In this document: positions 1-10,790 of the stretch, piece by piece
How positions within the stretch are numbered: the first letter of the stretch is position 1
Layout of the letters: every line of letters begins with the position of its first letter
NCBI RefSeq assembly: GCF_030816235.1
Contig: NZ_JAUSXT010000001.1
Span: 3,720,001-3,784,000, forward strand
Length of the DNA: 64,000 bases
Reading direction: 5' to 3'
DNA from: Microbacterium sp. W4I4
Lineage (GTDB): Bacteria > Actinomycetota > Actinomycetes > Actinomycetales > Microbacteriaceae
Translations under genes and position numbers: made by a program
The notes under the pieces: model-generated
Database searches by the model: none
Told to the model about the DNA's origin: nothing
What the model saw: only the letters and a program-made list of their open reading frames with translations

Positions 1-1437
1 GCCCTTGTCCATCTCGTCCTGCAGCGTCTTGCGCAGCACGGCGATGCGCTCGGTGCCCTGGTTGGCGCGCAGCCCCTCGACCATGTCCTTCACGAACCCG
101 GCGGGGTTCTCGGGCATCGGCACGAATTCGGCAGTCTTGACGTACTCGACCGCGTTTCGTCCCGCGCGCTTGCCGAAGACATTGATGTCGAGCAGCGAGT
201 TGGTGCCCAGGCGGTTGGAGCCGTGCACCGACACGCAGGCGCACTCGCCCGCCGCGTACAGACCCGGCACGACCGAGGTGTTGCTCTGCAGCACCTCGGC
301 GTTGTTGTTGGTGGGGATGCCGCCCATCGCGTAGTGCGCGGTCGGCATGACCGGGACGGGCTCGACGACCGGGTCGACGCCCAGGTACGTGCGAGCGAAC
401 TCGGTGATGTCGGGGAGCTTGGTCTCCAGGACCTCGGCGCCCAGGTGCGTGCAGTCCAGCAGCACGTAGTCCTTGTGGGGACCGGCGCCGCGCCCCTCCT
501 GCACCTCCTGGACCATGCTGCGCGCGACGATGTCACGCGGGGCGAGGTCCTTGATGGTGGGAGCGTAGCGCTCCATGAAGCGCTCGCCCGAGGCGTTGCG
601 CAGGATCGCGCCCTCTCCTCGTGCGCCCTCGGTGAGGAGGATGCCGAGGCCGGCAAGGCCGGTCGGGTGGAACTGGAAGAACTCCAGGTCCTCCAGCGGC
701 AGGCCCTTGCGCCACAGGATGCCGACGCCGTCACCGGTGAGGGTGTGCGCGTTCGAGGTGGTCTTGAAGATCTTGCCGAAGCCGCCGGTGGCGAAGATGA
801 TCGCCTTCGAGTGGAAGACGTGCAGCTCTGCGGTGGCCAGGTCATAGGCGACGACACCGGCGACCTGGGTGTCGCCGTTCTCGTCCTTGACCGTGATCAG
901 GTCGAGGACGTAGAACTCGTTGAAGAAGTTGATGCCCAGCTTGACGCAGTTCTGGAACAGCGTCTGCAGGATCATGTGGCCGGTGCGGTCGGCGGCGTAG
1001 CAGGCGCGGCGCACCGGGGTCTTGCCGTGCTCGGCCGTGTGACCGCCGAAGCGGCGCTGGTCGATCTTGCCCTCGGGCGTGCGGTTGAACGGCAGGCCCA
1101 TGTTCTCGAGGTCGATGACCGCGTCGATGGCCTCCTTGGCCAGGATCTCGGCTGCGTCCTGGTCGACCAGGTAGTCACCGCCCTTGACGGTGTCGTAGGT
1201 GTGCCACTCCCAGTTGTCGTCCTCGACGTTCGCGAGGGCTGCGGCCATGCCGCCCTGTGCCGCACCGGTGTGCGAGCGGGTCGGGTACAGCTTGGAGATC
1301 ACGGCCGTGCGCGCGCCGGGGCCCGCTTCGATCGCCGCACGCATCCCGGCGCCGCCGGCGCCGACGATGACGATGTCGAACTCGTGGTAGTGCACGCCGT
1401 CGCGCACGACGGAGTCGGAGGTCTGAGTGTCAGTCAC
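1..1437 (-). CDS. sdhA: Succinate dehydrogenase flavoprotein subunit (3' end outside window)
   Basis: Oxidises succinate to fumarate with covalently bound FAD, on the cytoplasmic face of complex II. 479 codons are visible; the C-terminus lies beyond base 1 (the family is about 580-610 residues). The dinucleotide-binding motif [11 protein letters not shown] is at about residues 25-35. SHTGAAQGG, which carries the FAD-linking His, is at about 55-63. The substrate-site segments [16 protein letters not shown] and HYAMGGI all follow in order. Translation starts at GTG 1435-1437, with an AGAAGG-type ribosome site between the sdhD stop and this start. It is the third gene of sdhC-sdhD-sdhA; sdhB is expected next, outside the window. 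Confidence 0.96.
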   Translation of the reverse strand, partial: MTDTQTSDSVVRDGVHYHEFDIVIVGAGGAGMRAAIEAGPGARTAVISKLYPTRSHTGAAQGGMAAALANVEDDNWEWHTYDTVKGGDYLVDQDAAEILAKEAIDAVIDLENMGLPFNRTPEGKIDQRRFGGHTAEHGKTPVRRACYAADRTGHMILQTLFQNCVKLGINFFNEFYVLDLITVKDENGDTQVAGVVAYDLATAELHVFHSKAIIFATGGFGKIFKTTSNAHTLTGDGVGILWRKGLPLEDLEFFQFHPTGLAGLGILLTEGARGEGAILRNASGERFMERYAPTIKDLAPRDIVARSMVQEVQEGRGAGPHKDYVLLDCTHLGAEVLETKLPDITEFARTYLGVDPVVEPVPVMPTAHYAMGGIPTNNNAEVLQSNTSVVPGLYAAGECACVSVHGSNRLGTNSLLDINVFGKRAGRNAVEYVKTAEFVPMPENPAGFVKDMVEGLRANQGTERIAVLRKTLQDEMDKG

Positions 1438-1459
1438 TGTATGTTCTGCCTTCTTCGTC

Positions 1460-1912
1460 TTACTTGCCCAGAGCCTGGCAGGTGTCCCAGAGCGCGCCGT
1501 CCTCGAAGACGCCCGCGCACGGGTCGAACGTGAACACCACGAGGGTGCCCAGGATGATCAGGAGCGCGGCCGCGAGGCCGAGCGCCCAGACGAGCGCGGT
1601 GCGCGCCTTGGCGTTGCCGACGTAGTCGTTGACGATGGTGCGCATGCCGTTGGCGCCGTGGATGAGGGCGAGCCAGAGCATCAGCACATCCCACCACTGC
1701 CAGAACGGGGTTGCGAACTTGCCGGCGACGAAACCGAAGTCGAGGGCGTGGATGCCCTCGCCGACCATGAGGTTGACGAACAGGTGGCCGAAGATCAGCA
1801 CGATGAGCACGACGCCCGAACCGCGCATGAACAGCCAGCCCCACTTCTCGAGGTTGACGCCGCGTCGGCGACGGGCGGCGGGCGCGACAGGTGCAGCAGT
1901 CTGCGTGGACAT
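1460..1912 (-). CDS. sdhD: Succinate dehydrogenase membrane anchor subunit SdhD
   Basis: Small membrane anchor of complex II, 150 residues, which with SdhC should hold heme and the quinone site. Three hydrophobic spans are visible at about residues 30-50, 68-88 and 105-125. The segment [18 protein letters not shown] has the His expected for a heme or quinone ligand. The N-terminus is Ala/Arg-rich (PAARRRRG) and cytoplasmic. The ATG shares its A with the sdhC TGA (TGATG), so translation is coupled. The family assignment rests on position between sdhC and sdhA plus the membrane pattern, because these anchors diverge quickly. Confidence 0.92.
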   Translation of the reverse strand: MSTQTAAPVAPAARRRRGVNLEKWGWLFMRGSGVVLIVLIFGHLFVNLMVGEGIHALDFGFVAGKFATPFWQWWDVLMLWLALIHGANGMRTIVNDYVGNAKARTALVWALGLAAALLIILGTLVVFTFDPCAGVFEDGALWDTCQALGK

Positions 1913-2346
1913 CAGTGACCCCCTCCGAAGCCGGCGAACGCGAGTGCGAGGTGGCGCGGAACGAAGCCGGCCATGATCACTACCCACACGCCGAGGACGA
2001 TCCAGAACAGCTGGCGCTGGTACTTCGCGCCCTTGGACCAGAAGTCCACCAGGATGATGCGCAGACCGTTCATGGCGTGGAACACGATGCCCGCCACCAG
2101 GACGACCTCGCCGAAGGCCATGATCGGGTTCTTGTACGTGCCGATGACGGCGTCGTACGCCTCGGGTGAGACCCGGATCAGCGCCGTGTCGAGGATGTGC
2201 ACGAGGAGGAAGAAGAAGATCGCCACCCCGGTGATGCGGTGCAGCACCCAGGACCACATGCCTTCGCGACCCCGATAGAGGGTGCCCCGTGGAGACTTAG
2301 AGGTCGTCTCCGAAACCGACGGTGTCAAGCGTGTGCTCGTGGACAC
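1912..2346 (-). CDS. sdhC: Succinate dehydrogenase cytochrome b556 subunit SdhC
   Basis: Membrane anchor of complex II, 144 residues from GTG 2344-2346. This start is chosen because GGGAGGA stands just upstream; the open frame continues further but looks non-coding. The family motif GMWSWVLHRITGV opens the first membrane span, and the heme-ligand-type segment VFHAMNGLR follows. Three spans are predicted. The gene leads the sdhCDA operon, transcribed away from manC. The 154-bp gap between the two genes should hold both promoters; a TAGGAT hexamer (minus strand, 2408-2413) is one candidate -10 for sdhC. Confidence 0.93.
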   Translation of the reverse strand: MSTSTRLTPSVSETTSKSPRGTLYRGREGMWSWVLHRITGVAIFFFLLVHILDTALIRVSPEAYDAVIGTYKNPIMAFGEVVLVAGIVFHAMNGLRIILVDFWSKGAKYQRQLFWIVLGVWVVIMAGFVPRHLALAFAGFGGGH

Positions 2347-2487
2347 GTCGTCCTCCCTGCTCGATGTGACGTCGGGTCCGTGCATCCGGGCACGCCCGAC
2401 CTCCATCATCCTATTCCTGTCAGAACGCTGGGTGCGACGAAGGGGACCCTTAGCGTGTTCGCCCAGGACGGGCAGGGCCGGGGCCGA

Positions 2488-2493
2488 TAGGTT
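2488..2493 (+). promoter_or_regulatory. Candidate -10 box of manC (leaderless)
   Basis: TAGGTT ends 7 bases before the manC ATG, and there is no convincing Shine-Dalgarno site. This spacing puts transcription start at or next to the A of the ATG. Confidence 0.45.
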
Positions 2494-2500
2494 GGAGCGC

Positions 2501-3613
2501 ATGGCGCGAATCGATGACTTCCACGCGGTGATCCCGGCCGGCGGCATCGGCAGCAGGCTGTGGCCCCTGTCGCGCGCGGACGCGCCGAAGTTCCTGCACG
2601 ACCTGACGGGTTCCGGTCACTCGCTGCTGCGGGACACCTGGGATCGGCTCGAGCCGCTCGCAGGTCCTGACCGCATCGCCGTGGTCACCGGGCGCGCGCA
2701 CCGCGCCGCCGTGGAGGGCCAGCTGCCCGGCATCCCGGATGCCAACGTCTTCCTGGAATCCGAGCCGCGCGAGTCCGCGGCCGCGATCGGCCTGGCCGCG
2801 GCGATCCTGCATCGCCGCAACCCGGACGTGATCATCGGCTCGTTCAGCGCCGATCACGTCATCCGCGGCACGCAGGTGTTCGAATGGGCGGTGCAGCAGG
2901 CGGTTCAGGTCGCACGGCAGGGCTACATCGTCACGATCGGCATCCCGCCGACTGAGCCCTCGGTCGGCTTCGGCTACATCAAGCGCGCCGAGGAGATCGT
3001 GGTGGAGGGTGCTCCCGAGGCGACACTCGTGGAGCGCTTCGTGGAGAAGCCGGACCTCGCCACGGCCAAGGAGTACCTGGCCAGCCGTGACTACCTCTGG
3101 AACGCCGGCATGTTCATCGCCAAGGCGAGCGTGCTGCTCGATGAGCTCGCCGCGAACGAGCCCGAGCTGCACGCAGGCCTCCTCGAACTCGCCGAGGCGT
3201 GGGACGACCGCGAGCTGCGCGGACCCGCGGTGGATCGCATCTGGCCGGGGCTGAAGAAGATCGCGATCGACTACGCGGTCGCCGAGCCCGCGGCCGAGCG
3301 CGGTCGGCTGGCGGTGATCCCCGGACATTTCGACTGGGATGACGTGGGGGACTTCGCCTCGCTCACCAAGCTCATCAACCACGGTCGCAAGAACGACCTC
3401 GCGGTGTTGGGGCCCAGGGCCCGGGTGCTCTCGGACGCCGCCAGCGGCATCCTGGTCAGCCAGACCTCGCGCGTGATCAGCCTGGTCGGAGTCAAGGACA
3501 TCGTCGTGGTGGACACCGAGGACGCCCTCCTGGTCACGACGGTCGAGCACGCGCAGCGCGTGAAGGGCGTCGTGGAGTCGCTCAAGCTCACCGGGCAGGG
3601 GGACGTGCTCTGA
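2501..3613 (+). CDS. manC: Mannose-1-phosphate guanylyltransferase
   Basis: Makes GDP-mannose from mannose-1-phosphate and GTP for glycans and glycolipids in the cytoplasm. The protein has 370 residues. The nucleotide-binding signature AGGIGSRLWPLSR is near the N-terminus (about 13-25), with the lysine of APKFLHDL shortly after. FVEKPD and WNAGMFI are the other family motifs (the latter lines the sugar site), and GHFDWDDVGDF is typical of the GMP-type transferases. The isomerase domain of long bifunctional ManC is absent. ATG 2501 is used rather than the longer frame because TAGGTT lies 7 bases upstream. It is a single gene, divergent from sdhC. Confidence 0.93.
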   Translation: MARIDDFHAVIPAGGIGSRLWPLSRADAPKFLHDLTGSGHSLLRDTWDRLEPLAGPDRIAVVTGRAHRAAVEGQLPGIPDANVFLESEPRESAAAIGLAAAILHRRNPDVIIGSFSADHVIRGTQVFEWAVQQAVQVARQGYIVTIGIPPTEPSVGFGYIKRAEEIVVEGAPEATLVERFVEKPDLATAKEYLASRDYLWNAGMFIAKASVLLDELAANEPELHAGLLELAEAWDDRELRGPAVDRIWPGLKKIAIDYAVAEPAAERGRLAVIPGHFDWDDVGDFASLTKLINHGRKNDLAVLGPRARVLSDAASGILVSQTSRVISLVGVKDIVVVDTEDALLVTTVEHAQRVKGVVESLKLTGQGDVL

Positions 3614-3773
3614 GTCCGATCGTGGGCGTCATCCAAGCGGAACGCCCGCATCGCATTGCGGAATTGTAACCATTCGCCAGCTCCGGCGGCCGAAAGGTGC
3701 GCAGGAACGTAACCGTGGGTAACTTGGATCGATCCGCGATGTCCGCGGGAACGATCTCATGGGGAGGCAAACA

Positions 3774-4859
3774 GTGCCCATCTCTACGACCAGGAAGATG
3801 CTCGGTGCGACCATCGCAGCCGGCGTCATCCTCGCCCTGGCCGGCTGCGGCCAGGCTCCGACGACCGAGAAGCCCGGCAGCGGCAGCGGCGACAAGCCGG
3901 CAGCCGACTTCCAGACCTGCATCGTGTCGGATGCCGGTGGCTTCGACGACAAGTCGTTCAACCAGCTGTCCTTCGAAGGCGCCAACAAGGCCGCCGAGGA
4001 GATCGGCGTGCCGATCAAGAAGGCCGAGTCCAACGCCGAGACCGAGTACGCGCCGAACGTCGAGAACATGGTCTCCGAGGGCTGCAACGCCATCGTCACC
4101 GTCGGATTCGCGCTCTCGGCCGCCACGGTCGAAGCGGCAGGCGCAAACCCCGACACCGACTTCATCCTGATCGATGACGCCGGTGGCGACGCCAAGCCGG
4201 AGAACGTCAAGCCGCTGCTGTACAACACGGCCGAGGCCGCGTTCATGGCGGGCTACCTGTCGGCCGGCTACTCGAAGACCGGCAAGGTCGGCACCTTCGG
4301 CGGCATGGAGTTCCCGACCGTGACGATCTTCATGGACGGCTTCAAGCAGGGCGTCGACTACTACAACACGGAGAACGGCAAGAGCGTCGCCGTGGTCGGC
4401 TGGGACGGCAAGACCGGCTCCTTCACGGGCGGCTTCGAGGCCAACCAGGACGCCAAGACGGTCGCGACCAACATCATCGACCAGGGTGTGGACGTGCTCC
4501 TGCCCGTCGGCGGTCCGATCTACCAGTCCGGCCTGCAGGCCATCAAGGACTCCGGCAAGGACATCGCGCTGATCGGTGCTGACGCCGACCTGTTCAACAC
4601 CGACCCGACCACGGCCGACTACGTGCTGACCTCGGTGCTCAAGGAGATGGACAAGTCGACCTACGAGGCCGTCATGTCCGCCGCGGACGGCGAGTTCAGC
4701 GGCGAGCCGTACGTCGGCACGCTCGAGAACGGGGGCGTCGGAATCGCCCCGCTGCACAACTTCGAGAGCAAGGTCGACGGCGAGCTCGTCAAGAAGCTGG
4801 ACCAGATCAAGAAGGACATCGTCGACGGCAAGATCACCGTCACGTCCTACCTCGACTGA
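3774..4859 (+). CDS. BMP-family nucleoside-binding lipoprotein
   Basis: Extracytoplasmic substrate-binding protein of a nucleoside ABC importer, 361 residues. The signal peptide ends in a lipobox (LAGC, Cys at about residue 25), followed by a flexible Gly/Ser linker. The family segments GGFDDKSFNQLSFEGA and GGMEFPTVTIFMDGF are intact. GTG 3774 is preferred over in-frame ATG 3759 because GGGAGG sits 6-7 bases before it, but either is possible. It is the first gene of an importer and salvage cluster. A strong terminator follows it, so the binding protein is probably made in excess over the ATPase and permeases. Confidence 0.93.
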   Translation: MPISTTRKMLGATIAAGVILALAGCGQAPTTEKPGSGSGDKPAADFQTCIVSDAGGFDDKSFNQLSFEGANKAAEEIGVPIKKAESNAETEYAPNVENMVSEGCNAIVTVGFALSAATVEAAGANPDTDFILIDDAGGDAKPENVKPLLYNTAEAAFMAGYLSAGYSKTGKVGTFGGMEFPTVTIFMDGFKQGVDYYNTENGKSVAVVGWDGKTGSFTGGFEANQDAKTVATNIIDQGVDVLLPVGGPIYQSGLQAIKDSGKDIALIGADADLFNTDPTTADYVLTSVLKEMDKSTYEAVMSAADGEFSGEPYVGTLENGGVGIAPLHNFESKVDGELVKKLDQIKKDIVDGKITVTSYLD

Positions 4860-4869
4860 GGTGAATCGC

Positions 4870-4900
4870 AGCGGGGAGGCCGGCCCTCGGCCTCCCCGCT
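4870..4900 (+). terminator. Terminator or attenuator after the BMP gene
   Basis: A perfect 13-bp GC-rich stem (4870-4882 with 4888-4900) encloses a 5-base loop. It lies 11 bases after the stop and before the ABC ATPase gene. No U-run is seen, as is common in high-GC actinobacteria. It may reduce read-through and so set the ratio of binding protein to transporter. Confidence 0.75.
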
Positions 4901-4957
4901 GTCGTCTGCCCGGGCGACCCCCGACGCAGGCGACTTGTCACGAATAGGATCGAACAC

Positions 4958-6486
4958 ATGAAGCTCGAGCTGCGCGGCATAACGAAGAGGTTCGGCGCAC
5001 TGACGGCCAACGATCACATAGATCTGGTCGTGAACCCCGGGGAGATCCACTCCCTGCTGGGCGAGAACGGCGCCGGCAAGTCCACGCTGATGAACGTGCT
5101 GTACGGGCTGTACCAGGCCGATGAGGGACAGATCCTCATCGATGACGTGGTGCAGCACTTCGACGGCCCCGGCGACGCGATGAGTGCGGGCATCGGCATG
5201 GTCCATCAGCACTTCATGCTCGTGCCGGTCTTCACCGTCGCCGAGAATGTGATGCTCGGACACGAGAAGACCTCCTTCGGCGGCCGGCTCGATCTGGCAG
5301 CCGCGCGGCGCCAGGTCACCGAGATCTCCGAGCGATTCGGGTTCGACGTCGACCCGGATGCCGTGGTCGAGGATCTCCCGGTCGGCGTGCAGCAGCGCGT
5401 CGAGATCATCAAGGCGCTCTCGCGCGATGCGAACATCCTCGTCTTCGACGAGCCGACCGCCGTGCTGACTCCGCAGGAGACCGACGAGCTGATGGCGACG
5501 ATGCGCCGGCTCAAGGAGCAGGGCACCGCGATCGTCTTCATCACCCACAAGCTGCGCGAGGTGCGAGAGGTCGCCGACCGGATCACCGTGATCCGGCTGG
5601 GCAAGGTCGTCGGCGAAGCCGAGCCGACCGCGTCGAACACCGAGCTCGCGTCGCTGATGGTCGGTCGCGCCGTGGAGCTGACCGTGCACAAGGGCGCTCC
5701 GGAGTACACCGACAACGCCCTTGTCGTCGACGGACTGACCGTGACGGATGCCGCGGGAACCGTGCTCGTCGACGACGCCTCCTTCGAGGTGCGCGGCGGC
5801 GAGGTGCTGGCCGTCGCCGGCGTGCAGGGCAACGGACAGACCGAGCTCACCGAGGCGCTGATGGGCCTGCAGGACAAGGTGCGCGGCAGCATCCGCCTCA
5901 ACGGTCAGGAGCTGGTCGGCCGCAGCGTGCGGCACATCCTCGACGCGGGCGTCGGCTTCGTCCCCGAGGACCGCGGCGTGGACGGACTGGTGAAGGAGTT
6001 CTCGATCGCCGAGAACCTCATGCTGGACCGCTCCAACGGTGCCCCGTTCGTGAAGGCCGGCGCGTTGCAGCTCGGGGTGCTGGACCGCTTCGCGCGCGAG
6101 AAGATCGCCGAGTTCGACATCCGCACCCAGGGTCCGTCGCAGCCCGCCGGACGCCTGTCCGGCGGCAACCAGCAGAAGGTGGTGCTGGCGCGCGAGCTCA
6201 GCCGCGACCTGTCGCTGTTCGTCGCGGCTCAGCCCACCCGCGGTGTGGACGTCGGATCCATCGAGTTCATCCACAAGCGGGTCATCGAGACGCGCGACTC
6301 CGGCGTGCCGGTGATCGTGATCTCCACCGAGCTCGACGAGGTCACTGCCCTCGCCGACCGGATCCTGGTGATGTACCGGGGCCGGATCGTCGGCATCGTG
6401 CCCGGCGACACCCCGCGCGAGCAGCTCGGCCTGATGATGGCCGGTGCCGTGACCGACGCCGGCACCGTGAACGAAGGAGCACAGGC

Positions 6487-6490
<4 letters not shown>
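4958..6490 (+). CDS. Nucleoside ABC transporter ATPase (two ABC domains)
   Basis: ATPase that drives nucleoside import with the two downstream permeases; 510 residues with tandem ABC cassettes, as in the NupA/YufO/RbsA type. The first cassette has Walker A GENGAGKST (about 35-43), the degenerate signature PVGVQQR and Walker B ILVFDEPT. The second has the altered Walker A GVQGNGQTE, typical of this group, then LSGGNQQK and a Walker B-like segment reading FVAAQPTRG. In that segment the usual D-E pair is replaced by A-A-Q, normal for the second site, which is non-hydrolytic. The stop overlaps the next ATG (ATGA). Confidence 0.94.
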
Positions 6491-7754
<1,264 letters not shown>

Positions 7755-7758
<4 letters not shown>

Positions 7759-9029
7759 GCGTCCAGACCCTCGAGGCTCAGCCCCGCACCGTCGCCGTCG
7801 TCTCCTGGAAGACGCCGATCATCCTCGCCGTGGCCACGGTCCTGGTGGCGCTGCTGCCGCTGCTGGTGCCGCGCTCCGGCGATGCCACGTTCCGCTTCGC
7901 GGCGGGAACCGACGCCATCCGCGTTCCGGACATCATCGTGCCCGGTACGGCTGCAGCGCTGCTGTGCGTACTGATCGGCGCGATCGTCACCGTGATCTCG
8001 TTCGTGCGCGCCGCTCGGCGCCGGACGACACCGCTCTGGCTCGTCGCGGTCTTCGCGATCGCGCTGATCTTCGGATTCCTCGCCTGGGCGGCTGCCGGCA
8101 GCACCGGCACGCTGCCGATGATCAGCCTGCTCAGCGGCGCGCTGGCGCTGGCCACGCCGCTGATCTTCGGAGCCCTGGGCGGTGTGATCGGTGAGCGCGC
8201 CGGTGTCGTCAACATCGCCATCGAGGCCCAGCTGCTCGCCGGCGCCTTCTCCGCCGCGATCGTGGCGTCCCTCGCCGGAACGCCGTGGGCGGGCCTGGTG
8301 GCCGCCATGGTCGCCGGTCTGCTTGTGGCGCTGGTGCTGGGCGTGTTCGCCATCACGTACTACGTTGACCAGGTCATCGTCGGCGTGGTGCTGAACGTTC
8401 TGGTCATCGGCATCACCACGTTCCTGTTCCGGCAGGTCCTGGCACCGAACCAGGCGACCCTCAACACGGTCGAGCCGTTCAAGCGGCTCGCCATCCCGGG
8501 CCTCAGCGAGATCCCGGTGATCGGCCCGATCCTGTTCCGTCAGACCATCGTCGTGTATCTGATGTACGTGATCGTCTTCGTGGTCTGGTACGGCATGTAC
8601 CGCACCCGCTGGGGTCTGCGGATGCGCGCCGTGGGCGAGCACCCGCAGGCAGCGGACACGGTCGGCATCAACGTTGCCCGCACCCGCTACATGAACGTGC
8701 TCATCGCCGGCGCCATCGCCGGAATGGGCGGCGCGTTCTACACGCTGGTATCCGTGCCCCGGTTCAACCCCGAGATGACCGCCGGCGCGGGCTTCATCGC
8801 CCTGGCCGCGGTGATCTTCGGAAAATGGGATCCGATCAAGGCCACCCTGGCCGCGCTGCTGTTCGGCTTCGCCACCAACCTGCAGAGCGTGCTCAGTGTC
8901 ATCGGATCCCCGGTGCCCAGCCAGTTCATGCTGATGCTGCCGTACATCGTGACGATCTTCGCCGTGGCGGGTCTGGTCGGACGCTCGCGTCCGCCGGCAG
9001 CCGACGGTGAGCCGTACATCAAGTCTTAG
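7755..9029 (+). CDS. Nucleoside ABC transporter permease (second)
   Basis: Partner permease of the importer, 424 residues and about 9-10 membrane spans. Family motifs are GERAGVVNIAIEAQLL (the equivalent of the glycine-rich N-I-G motif of the first permease) and VDQVIVGVVLNVLV. An early insertion around residues 70-105 gives two extra hydrophobic segments before the conserved core. It is coupled to the previous permease by ATGA and is followed 19 bases later by cdd. That arrangement ties transport directly to intracellular deamination and phosphorolysis of imported nucleosides. Confidence 0.93.
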
Positions 9030-9048
9030 ACGCAGTCAGAGGAGAGAG

Positions 9049-9447
9049 ATGACCGACATCGACTGGGACGACCTGCGACTGGTCGCCACCGACGCGATGA
9101 AGAGGGCCTACGCGCCGTACTCCCGCTACCGGGTGGGCGCCGCGGCGCTCGTCGACGACGGCAGAGTCGTCGCGGGATGCAATGTGGAGAACGCCTCCTA
9201 CGGCGTCGGGCTGTGCGCGGAGTGCGCGCTCGTCGGCGACCTGCACATGTCGGGCGGCGGGCGCCTCGTGGCCTTCGTGTGCGTGAACAACGACGGCGAG
9301 ACGATCATGCCATGCGGCCGCTGCCGTCAGCTGCTGAGCGAGCACGCCAGCCCGGAGATGCTGCTGGAGACCGTCTCCGGCATCCGCACGATCGACGAGG
9401 TGCTGCCCGACCGGTTCGGTCCCGCCGACCTGGAGATCGTCCGGTGA
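9049..9447 (+). CDS. cdd: Cytidine deaminase
   Basis: Deaminates cytidine and deoxycytidine to the uracil forms, Zn-dependent, in the cytoplasm. The protein has 132 residues, the usual length of the small tetrameric type. The first motif NVENASYGVGLCAE supplies the first zinc Cys and the proton-shuttling Glu. The second, MPCGRCRQLL, supplies the other two Cys. ATG 9049 is chosen over upstream GTG 9007 because AGAGGAGAG precedes it. The stop overlaps the GTG of deoA (GTGA). Confidence 0.96.
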   Translation: MTDIDWDDLRLVATDAMKRAYAPYSRYRVGAAALVDDGRVVAGCNVENASYGVGLCAECALVGDLHMSGGGRLVAFVCVNNDGETIMPCGRCRQLLSEHASPEMLLETVSGIRTIDEVLPDRFGPADLEIVR

Positions 9448-10742
9448 GCGCCGCGATCGAGCCGTTCGACGCCGTCGATGTCATCCGCTCCAAGCGCGAC
9501 GGCGGGGCCGTCGGCGAGGCCGCCCTGCGCTGGATGATCGACGCGTACACCCGCGGCTACGTGTCGGATGCGCAGATGGCCTCCTTCGCGATGGCGATCT
9601 TCCAGCGCGGTATGGAGCGCGACGAGATCCGCGTGATGACCGATGCGATGATCGCGACGGGCGAGCGGATGAGCTTCGCCGCTCTCGGCAAGCGCACCGT
9701 CGACAAGCACTCGACCGGCGGTGTGGGAGACAAGATCACCCTGCCGCTGGCGCCTCTGGTCGCCGTCTTCGGCGTGGCCGTGCCGCAGCTGAGCGGCCGC
9801 GGTCTCGGGCACACAGGCGGCACGCTGGACAAGCTGGAGTCGATCCCCGGATGGCGCGCGGCGCTGTCGAACGAGGAGATGTTCGCGCAGATGCAGGGCG
9901 AGGTCGGCGCGGTCATCTGCGCCGCCGGCTCGGGACTCGCCCCCGCGGACAAGAAGCTCTACGCACTGCGGGACGTCACCGGCACCGTCGAGGCGATCCC
10001 GCTGATCGCCTCGAGCATCATGTCGAAGAAGATCGCCGAGGGCACGGATGCCCTGGTGCTGGACGTGAAGTTCGGCAACGGCGCCTTCATGCAGGACATC
10101 GACCGCGCCCGCGAGTTGGCGCGCACGATGGTGGCGCTCGGCACGGATTCGGGTGTCGCGACCACCGCACTGCTGACGGACATGAACGTGCCCCTGGGCC
10201 TGGCCATCGGCAACGCCAACGAGGTGCGCGAGTCGGTCGAGGTGCTCGCCGGCGGCGGTCCCGCCGATGTGCGCGAGCTGACCGTCGCTCTCGCCCGCGA
10301 GATGCTCGCGCTGGCCGGACAGCCGGATGCCGACGTCGAGGCGGCGCTGGACGACGGCCGCGCCATGGATGCCTGGAAGGCGATGATCCGCGCGCAGGAC
10401 GGCGACCCGGATGCCGAGCTGCCTACCCCGCGCGAGACGCACATCGTCCGCTCGGCCGTCGACGGCGTCGTGAGCCGCATGGACGCGCTGCCCTTCGGCA
10501 TCGCGGCCTGGCGACTGGGTGCGGGCCGCGCGCGCGCCGAGGACCAGGTGATACACGCCGCCGGCATCGACCTGGCCGTCAAGCCCGGCGACCGGGTGAG
10601 CGCGGGCCAGCCGCTGTTCACGCTCTCCGCAGACGACGACGCGCGGTTCGCCCGGGCGCTGCAGGCGCTGGACGGTGCGTACGAGGTCGGCCAGACCGCC
10701 CCCGTGGCGACTCCCATCGTGCGCGAGCGCATCACCGCCTGA
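9444..10742 (+). CDS. deoA: Thymidine (pyrimidine-nucleoside) phosphorylase
   Basis: Splits thymidine or deoxyuridine with phosphate to the base plus deoxyribose-1-phosphate. The protein has 432 residues from GTG 9444. The phosphate-binding signature is intact: DKHSTGGVGDK, then SGRGLGHTGGTLDKLE. The glycine-rich alpha/beta core and the small C-terminal domain (about 345-432) are both present. Sequence alone does not separate a thymidine-only enzyme from a broader pyrimidine enzyme. Translation is coupled to cdd, so deoxycytidine can be turned to deoxyuridine and then phosphorolysed by consecutive gene products. Confidence 0.94.
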   Translation: MSAAIEPFDAVDVIRSKRDGGAVGEAALRWMIDAYTRGYVSDAQMASFAMAIFQRGMERDEIRVMTDAMIATGERMSFAALGKRTVDKHSTGGVGDKITLPLAPLVAVFGVAVPQLSGRGLGHTGGTLDKLESIPGWRAALSNEEMFAQMQGEVGAVICAAGSGLAPADKKLYALRDVTGTVEAIPLIASSIMSKKIAEGTDALVLDVKFGNGAFMQDIDRARELARTMVALGTDSGVATTALLTDMNVPLGLAIGNANEVRESVEVLAGGGPADVRELTVALAREMLALAGQPDADVEAALDDGRAMDAWKAMIRAQDGDPDAELPTPRETHIVRSAVDGVVSRMDALPFGIAAWRLGAGRARAEDQVIHAAGIDLAVKPGDRVSAGQPLFTLSADDDARFARALQALDGAYEVGQTAPVATPIVRERITA

Positions 10743-10790
10743 GAACGACCGACCGGCACTCAGCTTCACCCCGACTGACACGGAGACCTC

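Noticed and set aside
223..1533. Long plus-strand open frame opposite sdhA
   Set aside because: It is the antisense of a clear sdhA with FAD and substrate motifs; its own protein is low-complexity Arg/Val/Asp-rich.
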